DNA of 64,000 nt from Chelonoidis abingdonii (GCF_003597395.2 NC_133770.1:87579013-87643012); one strand, 5' to 3'. Counted from the first letter of the stretch, positions 13,173-23,242 are shown. The notes: generated by a model from the letters alone, not told the origin. Numbers and translations: made by a program.

Positions 13173-13504
13173 CAGTGGTTCTCAAACTAGGGCTGCTGCT
13201 TGTTCAGGGAAAGCCCCTGGCAGGCTGGGTCAGTTTGTTTACCTGCCACATCCGCAGTTTCAGCCTATTGCAGCAACCAGGGGCTGTGGTTCGCCGCTCC
13301 AGGCCAATGGGGGCTATGGGAAACAGCGCGAGCCGAGGGATGTGCTGGCTGCCCTTCCCGCAGCCCCCATTGGCCTGGAGCTGCAAACCGTGGCCAGTGG
13401 AAGCTGTGATTGGCCGAACCTGCGGATGCGGCAGGTAAACAAACCGGCCCGGCCCACCAGGGGCTTTCCCTGTACAAGCAGCGGACCGGCTTTGAGAACC
13501 ACTG
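13173..13504. mobile_element. hAT MITE with long foldback ends, 332 bp
   Basis: The element starts CAGTGGTTCTCAAAC and ends GCTTTGAGAACCACTG, an inverted repeat. The flanks carry a perfect 8 bp target duplication CTCTAGAA (13165-13172 and 13505-13512), diagnostic of hAT. The arms extend well beyond the TIR: TTGTTCAGGGAAAGCCCCTG on the left pairs with CAGGGGCTTTCCCTGTACAA on the right, and the CCAATGGGGGC and GCCCCCATTGG pair lies near the centre. No transposase. Open frames inside it are shadows of the palindrome. Confidence 0.92.
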
Positions 13505-13997
13505 CTCTAGAACCCAGTCCCTGTTCATCCTGTGAAAGAAAAGTTGGGGCAGCTGTGCTAGAGTGGGGATTTTCAAAATGATCCTCAACATTTACCATCC
13601 AGGCACAACAACATCTGTTCCCCCACTGTTTGATTGACGATAATGAAAAATACTCCCTGGGCTGCATTCTGTGGTCTGTCTGCTACAGCGGTGGCAAGTG
13701 GATGAAAACTTAACAAAAATAGCCAAGAGAACATTCCTTTTGCTGCGAGGAAAGCTTCACTGACATAAAGCTGGCATATAGTGTGTCGGAAGAGAGAGGT
13801 AGTGTGACAGGAATGGCCAAGGGCCCTACGTTTCACCTGATCATCAGACTGTGGTATGCAAATATTTACTCTTTGGGTTTAATGCTCATGCTTTGTATAT
13901 TTGCATTTAGCATTCTAGTCAGCACGGCCATCTCTGGTATCTCTATTTTCCAATTTCTTGCAGCAGAAAATTTAGATGGTTGAGTTTGGTCACTCAC

Positions 13998-14147
13998 CCA
14001 TAATGTGTAGGATCCCCTGCGACTGCCTGGAAAAGTCAGCATGCTCTGATCTGAAACAGCAACAGATGCCAGACCGCTGCTTCTGGACTGTGGCCAATCA
14101 AAATCAGCCTCCGCCTGCTCAGCTTTACTTTTTTGCTTTCTTATAAT
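13998..14147 (-). CDS. MYRIP: MYRIP exon E: basic then serine-rich segment
   Basis: A 150 nt, 50 codon exon in phase 0 lies between ACCCTACAG|ATTATAAG and TTATGG|GTGAGTG on the minus strand; the donor is close to consensus. It starts IIRKQKSKAEQ, passes through DFDWPQSRSSG and ends SRRGSYTLW. The first residues complete the helix of exon D. The remainder is low-complexity and less conserved, as expected of the long disordered middle of MYRIP. The following exon, which should open the motor-binding region, was not found between 1 and 13997, so that intron is at least 14 kb. The intron to exon D is 8409 bp and is almost filled by nested mobile elements. Confidence 0.85.
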
Positions 14148-15374
14148 CTGTAGGGTTGAAATAGGAGAAAGAAAAAAAAAAGAAGGTTACTGGAAATTAC
14201 AGCTAGAGCCATATGGCTCAAAATGCACTGGCTGTGTCAAGATGAACAGCGTGGAATAGAAAGTTTGAGTTTCCTTTAGCTTCGGCCCCAGCTAATTCAA
14301 GTTTGATTTTCACAACCTGCACTTTTTTCTTCTTATCTGAAGTTAGAGGGTTTGCAAGTGCACAAGAGAGTTACAATAAAGTCATTATCTAATATCTGTA
14401 GGAACACCAGAGCTGAATTAAAACAATATGGAAATCTATACTCCACCAATAGTACTTAATGTGATCTATATCTGGAAGCCAAGTATACATTTCCTCAGAA
14501 TAAGAATGCATAAGTAGATGAATATTGGTATGGAATCATAGAATAAAGGATATGGGCTTAATTTCAAAAGTACATCTAACTCCTATTGACTTTTAATGGG
14601 AGTTAGGTGCTTAAGCACCTTTTTCTTAGATTCATAGATTCTCAAGCTGGAATGGACTACTGTGATCATCTAGTCTGATTTCCTGCATAACACAGGCCAT
14701 TGAACTTCTCTGGATGTATTCCTGTTTGAACAAGAGCATATGTTTTAGAACAACATCCCATCTTGATATAAAAATTGCCACTGATGAAAAACCACTTCAA
14801 CCTTTGGTAAATTTTTCCAATGGTTAATTACCTTGACTGTTAAAAATGTACACCTTGTTTCCCGGTCTGAATCTGTATAGTTTCAACTTCCAGCAACTGG
14901 ATTACATTACATCTTTGTCTGCTAGACTGAAGAGCCCATTTTCTAACATTTGTTCCCCATGGAGGTACTTAAAGACTATAATCAAGTCACCCCTTAACCT
15001 TCTCTTTGTTAAACGAAACTGGTTGATCTCCTTGAGTCTAAGGGTATGTCTACACTGGCAGAGTTACATCGCTGGCAGCTACATCACCACTTCGAGAGCG
15101 CTGAAGGGAAACCGCTATTGTGTGTTCACACTTGTGGCACTTGCAGTGGTATCTGGAGCAGGGTACTCTGGGCAGCTATCCCACAGAGCATCTCTTTCTC
15201 TTCTGCCACTAAGAACTGTGAGAAGGTGGAGGTGGTCGCAGGCATCCTGGGTCTTGTCCCAGTGTCCCATGATGCATTCCTTAGCGTCCCAGCAATCCCT
15301 GTGTTTCTGTCCACATTTGGCGCCATCTTTCAATGGTTTGTGTACTGCGCTCTCTGCCTCTTCGGTCTGCAAGA

Positions 15375-16628
15375 ATGGATCCCGCACTGTTGACCAATAT
15401 GCTGCTCACTCTGACTAACACGTCACAAGTGGCAGTGGAGTTATTCCTTAAATTACAAAGGCAAGAGTTCTACATTGATCTCGCCACACATAGTAGCTAT
15501 GACATGAGATTGCTTGTGACATTCATGGAGGCAGTGATGACAGTGGAACGCTGCTTTTGGGCTCGGGAAACAAGCACTGAATGGTGGGATCACATTGGGA
15601 TGCATGTCTGGGATGACGAGCAATGGCTGCAGAACTTTTGGATGAGGAAAGCCACATTTATGGGACTGTGTGATGAGCTCACCCCAGCCCTGTGGAGCAA
15701 GGACACGAGAATGAGCGCTTCCCTGCCATTGGAGAAGCGTGTGGCAATTGCACTGTGGAAGCTGGCTACTCCAGACTGCTACTGATTGGTCAGTAACCAG
15801 TTTGGAGTAGGAAAGTTGACCTTTGGACTCGTGTTGACAGAAGTGGGCAGGGCCATTAATCACTTCCTGCCCTGAAAGACCATGACTCTGGGCAACATAC
15901 ATGACATTGAGGATGGCTCTGCAGAAATGAGCTTCCCTAACTGTGGAGGGGCAATAGATGGCACACACATTCCAATTCTGGCACCAGACCACCTAGCCAC
16001 AAAGTACATTAATTAGAAGGGATATTTCTCTATGGTTCTCCAAGTCCTTGTGGATCACTGTGGGTGTTTCACGGACATTAATGCAGGCTGGTCCGGAAAG
16101 GTGCATGATGCACACATCTTTTGGAACACTGCCCAGTTCAGAAAGCTGCAAGCAGGGACTTTCTTCCTGGACCAGAAAATCATCGTAGGGGAAGTCAAAA
16201 CGCCCATTGTAATCCTGGGAGACCCTGCCTATCCCTTAATGCTGTGGCTTATGAAGCCGTACACGGGGAACCTTGACAGCAGCAAGAAGTGGTTCAAAAA
16301 CAGGCTGAACAAGTACAGAATGACTGTTGAGTGCACTTTTGGCCGTTTAAAGGCCCATTGGTGCTGCCTATATGGGAGGTTGGACCTGGCTGATGACAAT
16401 ATTCCTATGCTTATAGCTGCGTGCCGTACGCTCCATAATATTTGTGAAGGGAAGGGTGAAAGCTTCACTCAGGGCTGGACCACTGAGGCTCAGCACCGGA
16501 CCACTGAGGCTCAGCACCTGGAGGCTGAATTTGAACAGCCACAGACCAGGGCTATTAGAAGGGTGTGGCATGGGGCCATAAGGATCAGAGATGCCTTGAG
16601 GCAGCAGTTTGAAGCTGAAAGCCACTAA
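15375..16628 (+). pseudogene. HARBI1-like DDE transposase, three nonsense changes
   Basis: One frame runs from the ATG at 15375 (MDPALLTNML) to the TAA at 16626-16628, about 417 codons, broken only by TGA at 15783, TGA at 15873 and TAG at 16014; I find no frameshift. The DDE nuclease of HARBI1-type transposases is present: first Asp in AIDGTHIPI (15957-15959), second Asp in GDPAYPL (16221-16223), Glu in VECTFGRLK (16329-16331). RTLHNICEGKGE closes the catalytic domain. The protein would cut and join the element with help from the Myb-like partner. The first stop sits where Harbinger 2 has CGA, consistent with a CpG transition. Poly(A) signal AATAAA is at 16763-16768. Confidence 0.92.
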
Positions 16629-16762
16629 TATTTGTTGCTACGTTCAGGAGTGCAGCGCTTGTAATGCTGGGAGGTGATTGTGACTGGTGCAGACGATGCA
16701 TTGTGAAGGTTTAAGAAAATTGCCTGTTGCTTTGCAGGGCTCTGTTTGCTTTCAATTAATGG

Positions 16763-16800
16763 AATAAAGATTGCTTTCAAACCAAAACAATTCTTTTATT
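16763..16800. promoter_or_regulatory. Convergent poly(A) signals of Harbinger 1
   Basis: AATAAA at 16763-16768 serves the plus-strand transposase. TTTATT at 16795-16800 is AATAAA for the minus-strand Myb gene. The two 3' ends would overlap. The same arrangement is at 41847-41883 in Harbinger 2. Confidence 0.7.
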
Positions 16801-17082
16801 AAAAAACAACAACTGGAGGACAGAGACAAACCAAAACATCAGCACTATGGGGATGGGGAAGAGAGGATCCCAGGCACAGGTGGAGTCCCGGGACAGTTAA
16901 AGATTTGTGTATGTCCAGGTATCATATGCAACCTTGTCCTTTGAAGTACAGTGCAGCGGGTACTGTACTTCAGCAGGGCTAAACTGCAGACGGACAGGTG
17001 TTGAGTGCAGTGGGTACTGGGAGTCCACAGGGCTGCACTGTGATGGGGCAGGAATGGAAAGCAGTGGGTACAGACTGGAGTC

Positions 17083-17440
17083 AGGAGGTTAAGAGTGTGT
17101 CTGGGGGATACACGGGAAAGACTTTTGCGACAGCGGCTGCAGGGGAGAGTGGGTGCGGAGCTGCTCGGTTTGCAGTGCTAGTAGTGCCTAGAACATGTCT
17201 GCTTGGCACTCCATAATGTTTAAGAACTGCTCTATGGCTTCGTTCTGGCACGCTGCTTTTGGTCCCTCTTCTCATTGTCCTGCCACTCCTTCAATTCTTG
17301 TTTTTTGGCCACAGCGTGCATCATGACATCATGCAGAAAGTCCTCTTTAGTTTTTCGTGGCCACTTTCTAATTCAGTGCAGCCAGTCAGCCGGCGATAAC
17401 AAAAAGGGAGGCTGGGCTCCCAAAGTCATCTCTGTGAAGC
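17083..17440 (-). pseudogene. Harbinger 1 Myb-like protein, C-terminal exon
   Basis: The minus strand has the segment around TKEDFLHDVMMHAVAKKQEL and KEWQDNEKRDQK, a basic and charged region typical of the C-terminal half of the Harbinger Myb partner, preceded by MTLGAQPP. Stops interrupt it (before IRKWPRKTKED and after the KRDQK block) and the frame changes once. The gene's poly(A) signal in reverse, TTTATT, is at 16795-16800, 26 bp beyond the transposase signal. Confidence 0.65.
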
Positions 17441-17759
17441 CAAAATGCAACATTTTACAGAAGCAGTATTGTTTGCAACACACAGACCACTGATTCACTG
17501 ATTTAAAACACAGCCACCATTCACACACCTGCCACTAACTGGCTGACCCCAGGCAAGCACACATGAGCCACAAGACCCCCAAAATGGTGAGTAACCCCAG
17601 GGGCAGGGGAAATCAGTGTTCTAGGACTGTACTGTACACTGGACATGTGGCTCTTGGAGAGAGCCAGCACTGGGGATGGGGGGGGGAGTTATAATCATTA
17701 CTGTCCCCACATTTTCCACGGGCTGTGTTCATTATGGAAAATCTCACTGCTGAGGGTGA

Positions 17760-17936
17760 GCGGCAGAATGGTGTGGGAAAGTTACCCTTAATGGGACAAG
17801 AAACAAAGCAGTTCTGCCAGAGAACCTGCAGCAGCGGATTGCTCAGTATCTCCTTGAGAGTTTCCTGGAGATCTCTGAGACAGATTCCCTTGAAGTGAGA
17901 GAGTCAATCAACACACTGTTCCACCACTCAGACTAG
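17760..17936 (+). CDS. Candidate third Harbinger coding segment, copy 1
   Basis: A 58 codon open stretch ends at the TAG at 17934. Its last 47 residues include VLPENLQQRIAQYLLESF and LEISETDSLEVRESINTLFH. The matching position in Harbinger 2 encodes a similar peptide (LPINL..RIA..L.E.F.EI.E.D...V...IN.LFH), about 20 identical residues in 38 compared by eye. It lies on the plus strand between the two minus-strand Myb exons. No start codon or splice acceptor is obvious, so it may be the last exon of an unseen transcript. Function unknown. The opposite strand offers no matching open frame that I could find. Confidence 0.45.
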   Translation, partial: AAEWCGKVTLNGTRNKAVLPENLQQRIAQYLLESFLEISETDSLEVRESINTLFHHSD

Positions 17937-18024
17937 GCATGTGGTGGTAAGAGCATCATACAGACACAAATCTGCTTTCTATAACCCTCCTGCCCCCAGC
18001 AACTTGCTTCAGCGATTCCCAAAA

Positions 18025-18520
18025 TCAAAGCCACTTATCAGGGGCCTCCTCTCCTGTTTGTGCTTTGCCAAGATCCGACAGCTGTGACTGGCGAGCCTCC
18101 TTCATGGTACAGAAGACCTCCTGGCTGCATGCATCTCTGACCTCTGAGTCATCCTCTGCCTCTGGGTCTCCCTCCCACTCCACATTCTCATCCAAGATTT
18201 CCTCTTCCTGGCTCAGTCCACTCTCAACTGGCACGCAAGCCACCAAAGCATCCACTCCAGATCTTTGTAGAACTGGCACCTCGAGGGCGCAGCACCGGAG
18301 CAGTGGTTTGCCACCTGTGCCTTGTGGTAGGCGTTCTGCAGCTCCTTCACTTTGACTGTGCACTGCACTGTACCAGTTATGGTCCCTTTCTGTCATGCAT
18401 CGTGAAATTTGTCCATAGGTATCATAATTCCTATGGCTGGAGTGCAGCTAGGACTGGGCAGCTTCCGTTCATCAAATACTGATGAGGTCCAGCAGCTCGG
18501 CATCGGTCCAAGTGAGGGAT
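18025..18520 (-). pseudogene. Harbinger 1 Myb/SANT-like protein, N-terminal exon
   Basis: The minus strand begins with TWTDAELLDLIS, the start of a trihelix Myb/SANT-like DNA-binding domain, then NYDTYGQISRCM, VKVKELQNAYHKAQ and GAAPSRCQFYKDLEWML, and an acidic tail GLSQEEEILDENVEWEGD. The pieces lie in more than one frame and stops occur after DLISI and AAQS, so the gene is dead. In PIF/Harbinger elements this protein binds the ends and carries the transposase to the nucleus. It compares well with the intact domain of Harbinger 2 (43396-43914). Confidence 0.75.
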
Positions 18521-19418
18521 CACCTGGTATGTAGAGCAGGCATGGTCACCTGGAAGGATGCGTTGAGACCACTGCATGAGTCATAAGTAAACAGGAAGGG
18601 GACTTTCAAAATTCCCAAGGAATTTAAGAGGTGGGGCTCACGGTTGGTCACCTTACGGCAGAGCGGTGGAGTTCAAATCAATGACCAGAGAGGTGAGAAC
18701 AGGCATTGTGGGACACCTCCCAGAGGCCAATCACAGCGCTGTAATCAACCAGCGTGTCTACACTGGCACTGCAGCCCTGGCGCAGAAAGCTGTATGCCTC
18801 TTGTTGGGGTTTTTTTTATAGCGCTGCAACCGTGCAGTTTCTGTGCACTAAGTGGCTTGGCAGTGTGTACACCTCAGGAGTTGCACACCACAGAAAGCTG
18901 CTTTGCTACGCAGAAACTTGCCAGTGTAGACAAGGCCTAACACTGTAAGGCAGAGTTTCAATTCCTTTAATCATTCTCGTGGCACTTCTCTGAACCCTCT
19001 CCAACTTTTCAACATATTTCTTGAATTGCAGACACCAGAACTGGACACAGAATTCCAGGAGTGGTTACATCAGTGCCAAATACAGAAAGGAAATAACCTC
19101 TCTACTCCTATTTGAGATTCCCCTGTTTATTCACCCAAGGAACGCATTAGCCCTTTTGGGCACAGCATTGGACTGGGAGTTCATGTTCCCATGACCCTCA
19201 AATCTTTCAGAGTCACTGCTTTTCAGAATACAGTCCCCTATCCTGTAAGTATAGCCTATGTTCTTTGTTCTATATTTAGCCATATTAAAACACATATGGT
19301 TTGCTTGCATCCAGTTTATCAAGCGATCCAGATTGCTCTGTATTGGTGACTTTTCCTCTACATTATTTACCACTCCCCCAGTTTTTGTGTTATCTGAAAA
19401 TTTTATCAGTGATGATTC

Positions 19419-20028
19419 TGTTGGGGTATGTTAGGTTTAAGTAAAGACCTAGGAAGCTGCTGGTATGCTGAAATGGCATTAGGGAAGAAAGGCAGAGACA
19501 GGCAGTATTTCTTTGTTTAATAAATAAGTTGCCATATTTTTCCCTTCCTTGTTGTTTGTTGAGAATTGATAAGCCTTCCAGCTGCATAAGAAATGTAGCT
19601 GTCTAAAAAAATACCCTTTGTGTAAAAGAACTGTTATATCCCCCTCCCTTCTTTCCCAGCTACACAAGAGAGCCCTGGGTCATGGCCCCTTCCTCCCTCC
19701 CCTGAGAACTGCTGATTAAGGAAATTTGTAGCAACAAGTTATTGCAACTAAATGCATTTTCAAGGTAAAAATGCCTGTATAACATGTGTAATGTTGTGAA
19801 CAATAGAGAGGGGTGGATATACTAATTGTATGGGTGTTTCTATTACTTAATAAGCATTTTTCAGGTGTTGTGCCAGATGTAGGTATTTACATACTAACTT
19901 AAATAAAAGGAGTGTGCTGTAACTAATCGAGTGCTTACTTGACATTTGGGTTGAGGGGAACAAGTATCGCAATAAAGGATCCCATCTAATCAATCCGCCT
20001 CTGGGTCAACCTGCTCCTTCTTCTAACA
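19419..20028 (+). mobile_element. Solo LTR of an endogenous retrovirus, 610 bp
   Basis: The element starts TGTTGGGGTATG and ends CTTCTAACA (TG...CA ends with short inverted repeat TGTTNG). A perfect 5 bp duplication GATTC flanks it (19414-19418 and 20029-20033), and the host CR1 continues on each side. AATAAA-type signals at about 19902 and 19971 support the plus orientation. No internal retroviral sequence remains, so it arose by LTR-LTR recombination. A promoter in this orientation would run antisense to MYRIP. Confidence 0.92.
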
Positions 20029-21294
20029 GATTCTCTGTTTTCTTCCAGGTCATTAATACTAATGTCAACTAGTATGGGGCCAAGAACTGCAGGACCCCAC
20101 TAGAAATACATCTACTTAATGATGATTCCCCCTTTACAATTACATGTTGAGACCCATCAGTTAGCCAGTTTTTAATCCATTTAATATGTGCCATGTTAAT
20201 TATATATTGTTCTAGTTCTTTAATCAAAATGTTTTATGGTACCATGCGAAATGCCTTATAGAAGCCTAAGTATATTACATCAACCCTACCACCTTTATCA
20301 GCCAAACTTGCAGTCTTATCAAAAAAAGATTTCAAGTTACTTTGAAAGCTTCTATTTTCTATAAACCTACATTGATTGGAATTAATTATTTTATCCTCCT
20401 TTAATCAAGGCTTGTGTCAGCTGCTCCATTATCTTGTTTGCGGTTGATATGAGGCTAACAGAACTATAATTACTATAGTTGCGTTTACGATTTTAAAATA
20501 TTGGCACAACATTAGCTTTCTTTTAGTCTCCTAGAACTTCCCCAATGTTCCGTGAGTTTTGAAAATCAACATTAATACTAAACAAGCTGTTTGGCCACCT
20601 CTTTTAAAACTCTTGGTAAATGGTCTGGAGCTGCTGATTTAAAAATGCTCAATTTTAGTAGCTGCTCTTTAACATCTTCCCAAGTGGAATGGAATGGAAA
20701 GTGTTTCACCATCATCTGATAAGACCACATCATCTGTTTCCCCACCCCAATACAGAACAGAAATATTCACTGAACACTTTGGTCTGTTCTGCATTATTAT
20801 TGACAATTCTACCATTTTCATTTAGTCATGGACCAACACCATAGTTGGGATTCCTTTTGTTCCTAACATACTTTAAAAATCCCTTTGTTTTGGTCCTTAA
20901 CTCTGCTAGCCATTGATTTTCCCTTCTGTTCCTTTGCTTTCCCTATTAATTGTCTGTAATTGCTAGCTTCTGATTTATATTCATTACTGTGAACTTCCTC
21001 TTTCGTTCATTTGTTACATATATTTTTATAGCTACCTTCACTTCCCCCCTAAGTGTCTGAAAATGTACCTTTGAAAATCTACTTCATCTGCAGACAAAAA
21101 AAGATCAAGTAGATTATCTAATCCATCTCTCTGCAAGTGTAGGATTGTTTCTGTAATAGTTGAGCTCAGTGAATATTTTTTATACAAATTCGCCAAAGAG
21201 ATTCAGCCAGAAGGTTTTTTTTGCAGGCTAGATTCACAAAGGCATTTAGGTGCTATTTGTAAAACAGCAAGAGGAGGAGGAGGTGACCTGTTAC

Positions 21295-21828
21295 TAGAGG
21301 TGAAAGTAAGCCTGTATGGTCCGGTACGTCATACCGGCAAGAGCCAGTACACTGTACCGGACCGTACCAGCTTCCTTGGGGGGGATTTAAAGGGCTTGGA
21401 GCTCCCCCGGCTGCAGGGAGCCCAAAGCCCTTTAAATCCCCCCTGCAGCTCTGGCAGCCGGCCTGGGGCTGGGATTTAAATGGCTCGGAGCTCCTGCGGC
21501 TGCGGGGAGCCCAGAGCCCTTTAAATCTCCCCACAGCTTGGCGCCTGGGCTAGGCCAGGATTTAAAGGGCCCGGAGCTCCACGGCAGCTGGAGCCTCAGA
21601 CCGTTTAATTTGCTCCTGAGCCCCAGGGGCTCCCAGCCACCTCTGCAGCTGGGAGCCCTGGGTTGATTTAAAGGCCCTGGGGCTCCCAGCCACAGCTGGT
21701 GCACCAGGGCCTTTAAATTTTGAGAGGCCCTGCGCCTCTTCTGGTTGAGGCCAAGCCTCTTCAGCTGAGACCATGCCCCCTCAGGACTCTGGCAGTAGAG
21801 TAAATCCTGTAAGTTACTTTCACCCCTG
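21295..21828. mobile_element. hAT-type non-autonomous element with internal DraI-like repeats
   Basis: Ends TAGAGGTGAAAGTAAGCC and GTTACTTTCACCCCTG are inverted. A perfect 8 bp duplication CCTGTTAC is at 21287-21294 and 21829-21836. The inside is made of alternating direct and inverted units of about 60-70 bp, each with TTTAAA next to GGGCTCC-type or GGAGCTCC-type blocks, plus a GTACCGG-rich subterminal palindrome (21318-21370). No coding capacity; open frames on the minus strand are repeat shadows. A truncated relative lies at 48947-49055. Confidence 0.93.
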
Positions 21829-21839
21829 CCTGTTACCTA

Positions 21840-21960
21840 ATAGCCCACTGGTTAGGGCACTCATCTGCAATATGGGACCCCCCATACAGGCAGATTAGGT
21901 ATCTGAAACCCAGTCTACCACCTTCCAGGTGAATGCTCTAGCCGCAAAGCTATAGAGGAG
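21840..21960. repeat. Possible tRNA-derived repeat, copy 1
   Basis: AGCCCACTGGTTAGGGCACTCATCTG resembles, in part, a tRNA A-box region, and CAGGTGAATGCTCTAGCC follows. A similar unit is at 33205-33385. Weak; not a functional tRNA. Confidence 0.3.
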
Positions 21961-22556
21961 AACATGCTTTTCCCCTGCCTTCTACCAATGACATTTAAAA
22001 TTTCCTTTGTTTGAATTTTAAAAAGCAGTTAAAAGTGCCTAAAATCAAAACAAAATGTTTCATTTGACCCTAAATGTAATTTTTGGTGCTTTGTTTTGCC
22101 AAGAAAATTTTTTGTTTCAGATCGTCCACAACAATTTTTTTTCCTCGATTACTCACACAGCTCTATGTAATGTATGTATGCACACTTCCTTGTCTGATTT
22201 GTAATGGTCTCTGGGAAATTATTCTATAGTGAAACAGATCTCATTGACAGGCAGCTTTTGACAAACTTGCCAATAGTTCCAATTTGTCTGGGATGGTCCA
22301 GGTTTTTTAAATCTATTCAGGAGAATCAGTCTTCTGACCAATTTCCCAGGAGCTGCTGCAGCAGGAGGCAGGATATTTTCCACTGAGCTGTTCCTCTTCT
22401 GGATATTCTTGTCATCCACACATACATATTCAATCCTTTTCTGATATGTATCATCTTGCATGAGTTAAATCAAACCTTGACAGACTACAGGGCTGTCTTC
22501 TAGACATTCAATATTCCAAAGAATACAATTCACAACAGCAAAGCCGCATCGCATAC
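21961..22556. other. Intron D-E, proximal part
   Basis: No gene or element recognised apart from T-rich stretches around 22085-22145. A purely intronic reading is sufficient. Confidence 0.5.
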
Positions 22557-22637
22557 CTTCTGCACTATGGTAGTAGCAAGCTCTTCAATCAGTTCCTCCT
22601 TATGTTCCCGTAAATAACAAGCCTCGTTCTGCTTGTC
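22557..22637 (-). CDS. MYRIP: MYRIP exon D: helix preceding the candidate PKA-anchoring segment
   Basis: An 81 nt, 27 codon exon in phase 0 lies between TTTGTGCAG|GACAAGC and CAGAAG|GTATGCG on the minus strand. It encodes DKQNEACYLREHKEELIEEL followed by ATTIVQK. Spliced to exon E the helix continues IIRKQKSK, giving alternating hydrophobic positions (L, I, L, A, I, V, I, I). MYRIP is described as an A-kinase anchoring protein, and this amphipathic stretch across the D/E junction is a plausible RII-binding helix; that placement is inference. No frameshift or stop is present. Confidence 0.9.
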
Positions 22638-22988
22638 CTGCACAAAGACACAATTTATAAATACTACAGAGTCACATTTGAGTGGTATTTTTACAAGATC
22701 AATATAAAAAGAAAAATGAGTAACATCCTACTTTGCACTGTATGCAGAAAGAACTGAATGTAAGTAACTCTAATTCACTGGAATACCCTGTGTTTCTGAA
22801 GTAGAACATGCATGCTATCTTGATGATAACTTTCAGAGAAACAGCACACAATTCTTTTAGCTAATGCAGTATGCTAATTCATCACTGCATTAAGTTTTCT
22901 TTGATTTTCACTCACCTTTCCACTATTATTTGAATAAAGAAAAAAAATGATCTATATAAGCCAGTTGAATGTTATTAAATTTGTTTAC

Positions 22989-23086
22989 CAGGCTTTCACC
23001 ATATGTCTCTGCCTTGGAAATGGCTTCTTCTACTGCTTCTTCTGCCACACGTAAGGCCACAGCTAGGGTGTCCATCATACTATGTC
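22989..23086 (-). CDS. MYRIP: MYRIP exon C: helical segment of the central region
   Basis: A 98 nt exon runs from GACTAG|GACATAG to GCCTG|GTAAAC on the minus strand. Joined to exon B it starts GHSMMDTLAVALRVAEEA and continues VEEAISKAETYGESL, ending in phase 0. The heptad-like pattern of small and acidic residues predicts an amphipathic helix. This VALRVAEEA..EEAISKAE stretch is what separates MYRIP from melanophilin in my recollection. It lies in the central region reported to take part in motor and protein kinase A anchoring; which residues do so cannot be seen here. Only 351 bp separate it from exon D, the shortest intron in the window. Confidence 0.9.
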
Positions 23087-23242
23087 CTAGTCAAAAAGCA
23101 AACAAAATACCCACATTTATGCTCAGCTGCAAAATCCAGACCAAGATTCTTCAGCTTCAGTAATTCTTAGATCTAGGATTTTGGTATAGTCTACTGCAGA
23201 GATGCAGAGCCAGACCCCAATTCCAAGCTGATCAAGATGCAC

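Larger units (their letters stand above)
15042..18937 (+). mobile_element. Harbinger 1, autonomous-type PIF/Harbinger, 3896 bp
   Basis: Left end GGGTATGTCTACACTGGCA and right end TGCCAGTGTAGACAAGGCC form a TIR. A 3 bp TAA target duplication flanks it (15039-15041 and 18938-18940). Inside are a transposase on the plus strand, a two-exon Myb/SANT-like protein on the minus strand, and a short plus-strand frame in between. It sits inside an older CR1 whose sequence continues cleanly on both sides, which fixes the boundaries. It is inactive: the transposase has three in-frame stops and the Myb gene is broken. It lies antisense to MYRIP. Confidence 0.95.
14625..21055 (-). mobile_element. CR1 LINE split by two later insertions
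   Basis: Read on the plus strand, the 3' end begins TTAGATTCATAGATTCTCAA with ATCATCTAGTCTGATTTCCT and runs to 15041. It resumes at 18941 with CACTGTAAGGCAG, continues to 19418, resumes again near 20034 with TCTGTTTTCTTCCAGGTC and ends near CACTTCCCCCCTAAG at about 21055. Removing the Harbinger (15042-18937) and the LTR (19419-20028) leaves about 1.9 kb of continuous CR1 that includes the reverse transcriptase region in antisense (for example GCCTTATAGAAGCCTAAGTA at 20251-20270). It is 5' truncated, carries many stops, and belongs to a different subfamily from the CR1 at 23243. Confidence 0.88.

Noticed and set aside
21840..21960. tRNA gene
   Set aside because: Only weak A-box resemblance; no cloverleaf can be drawn.
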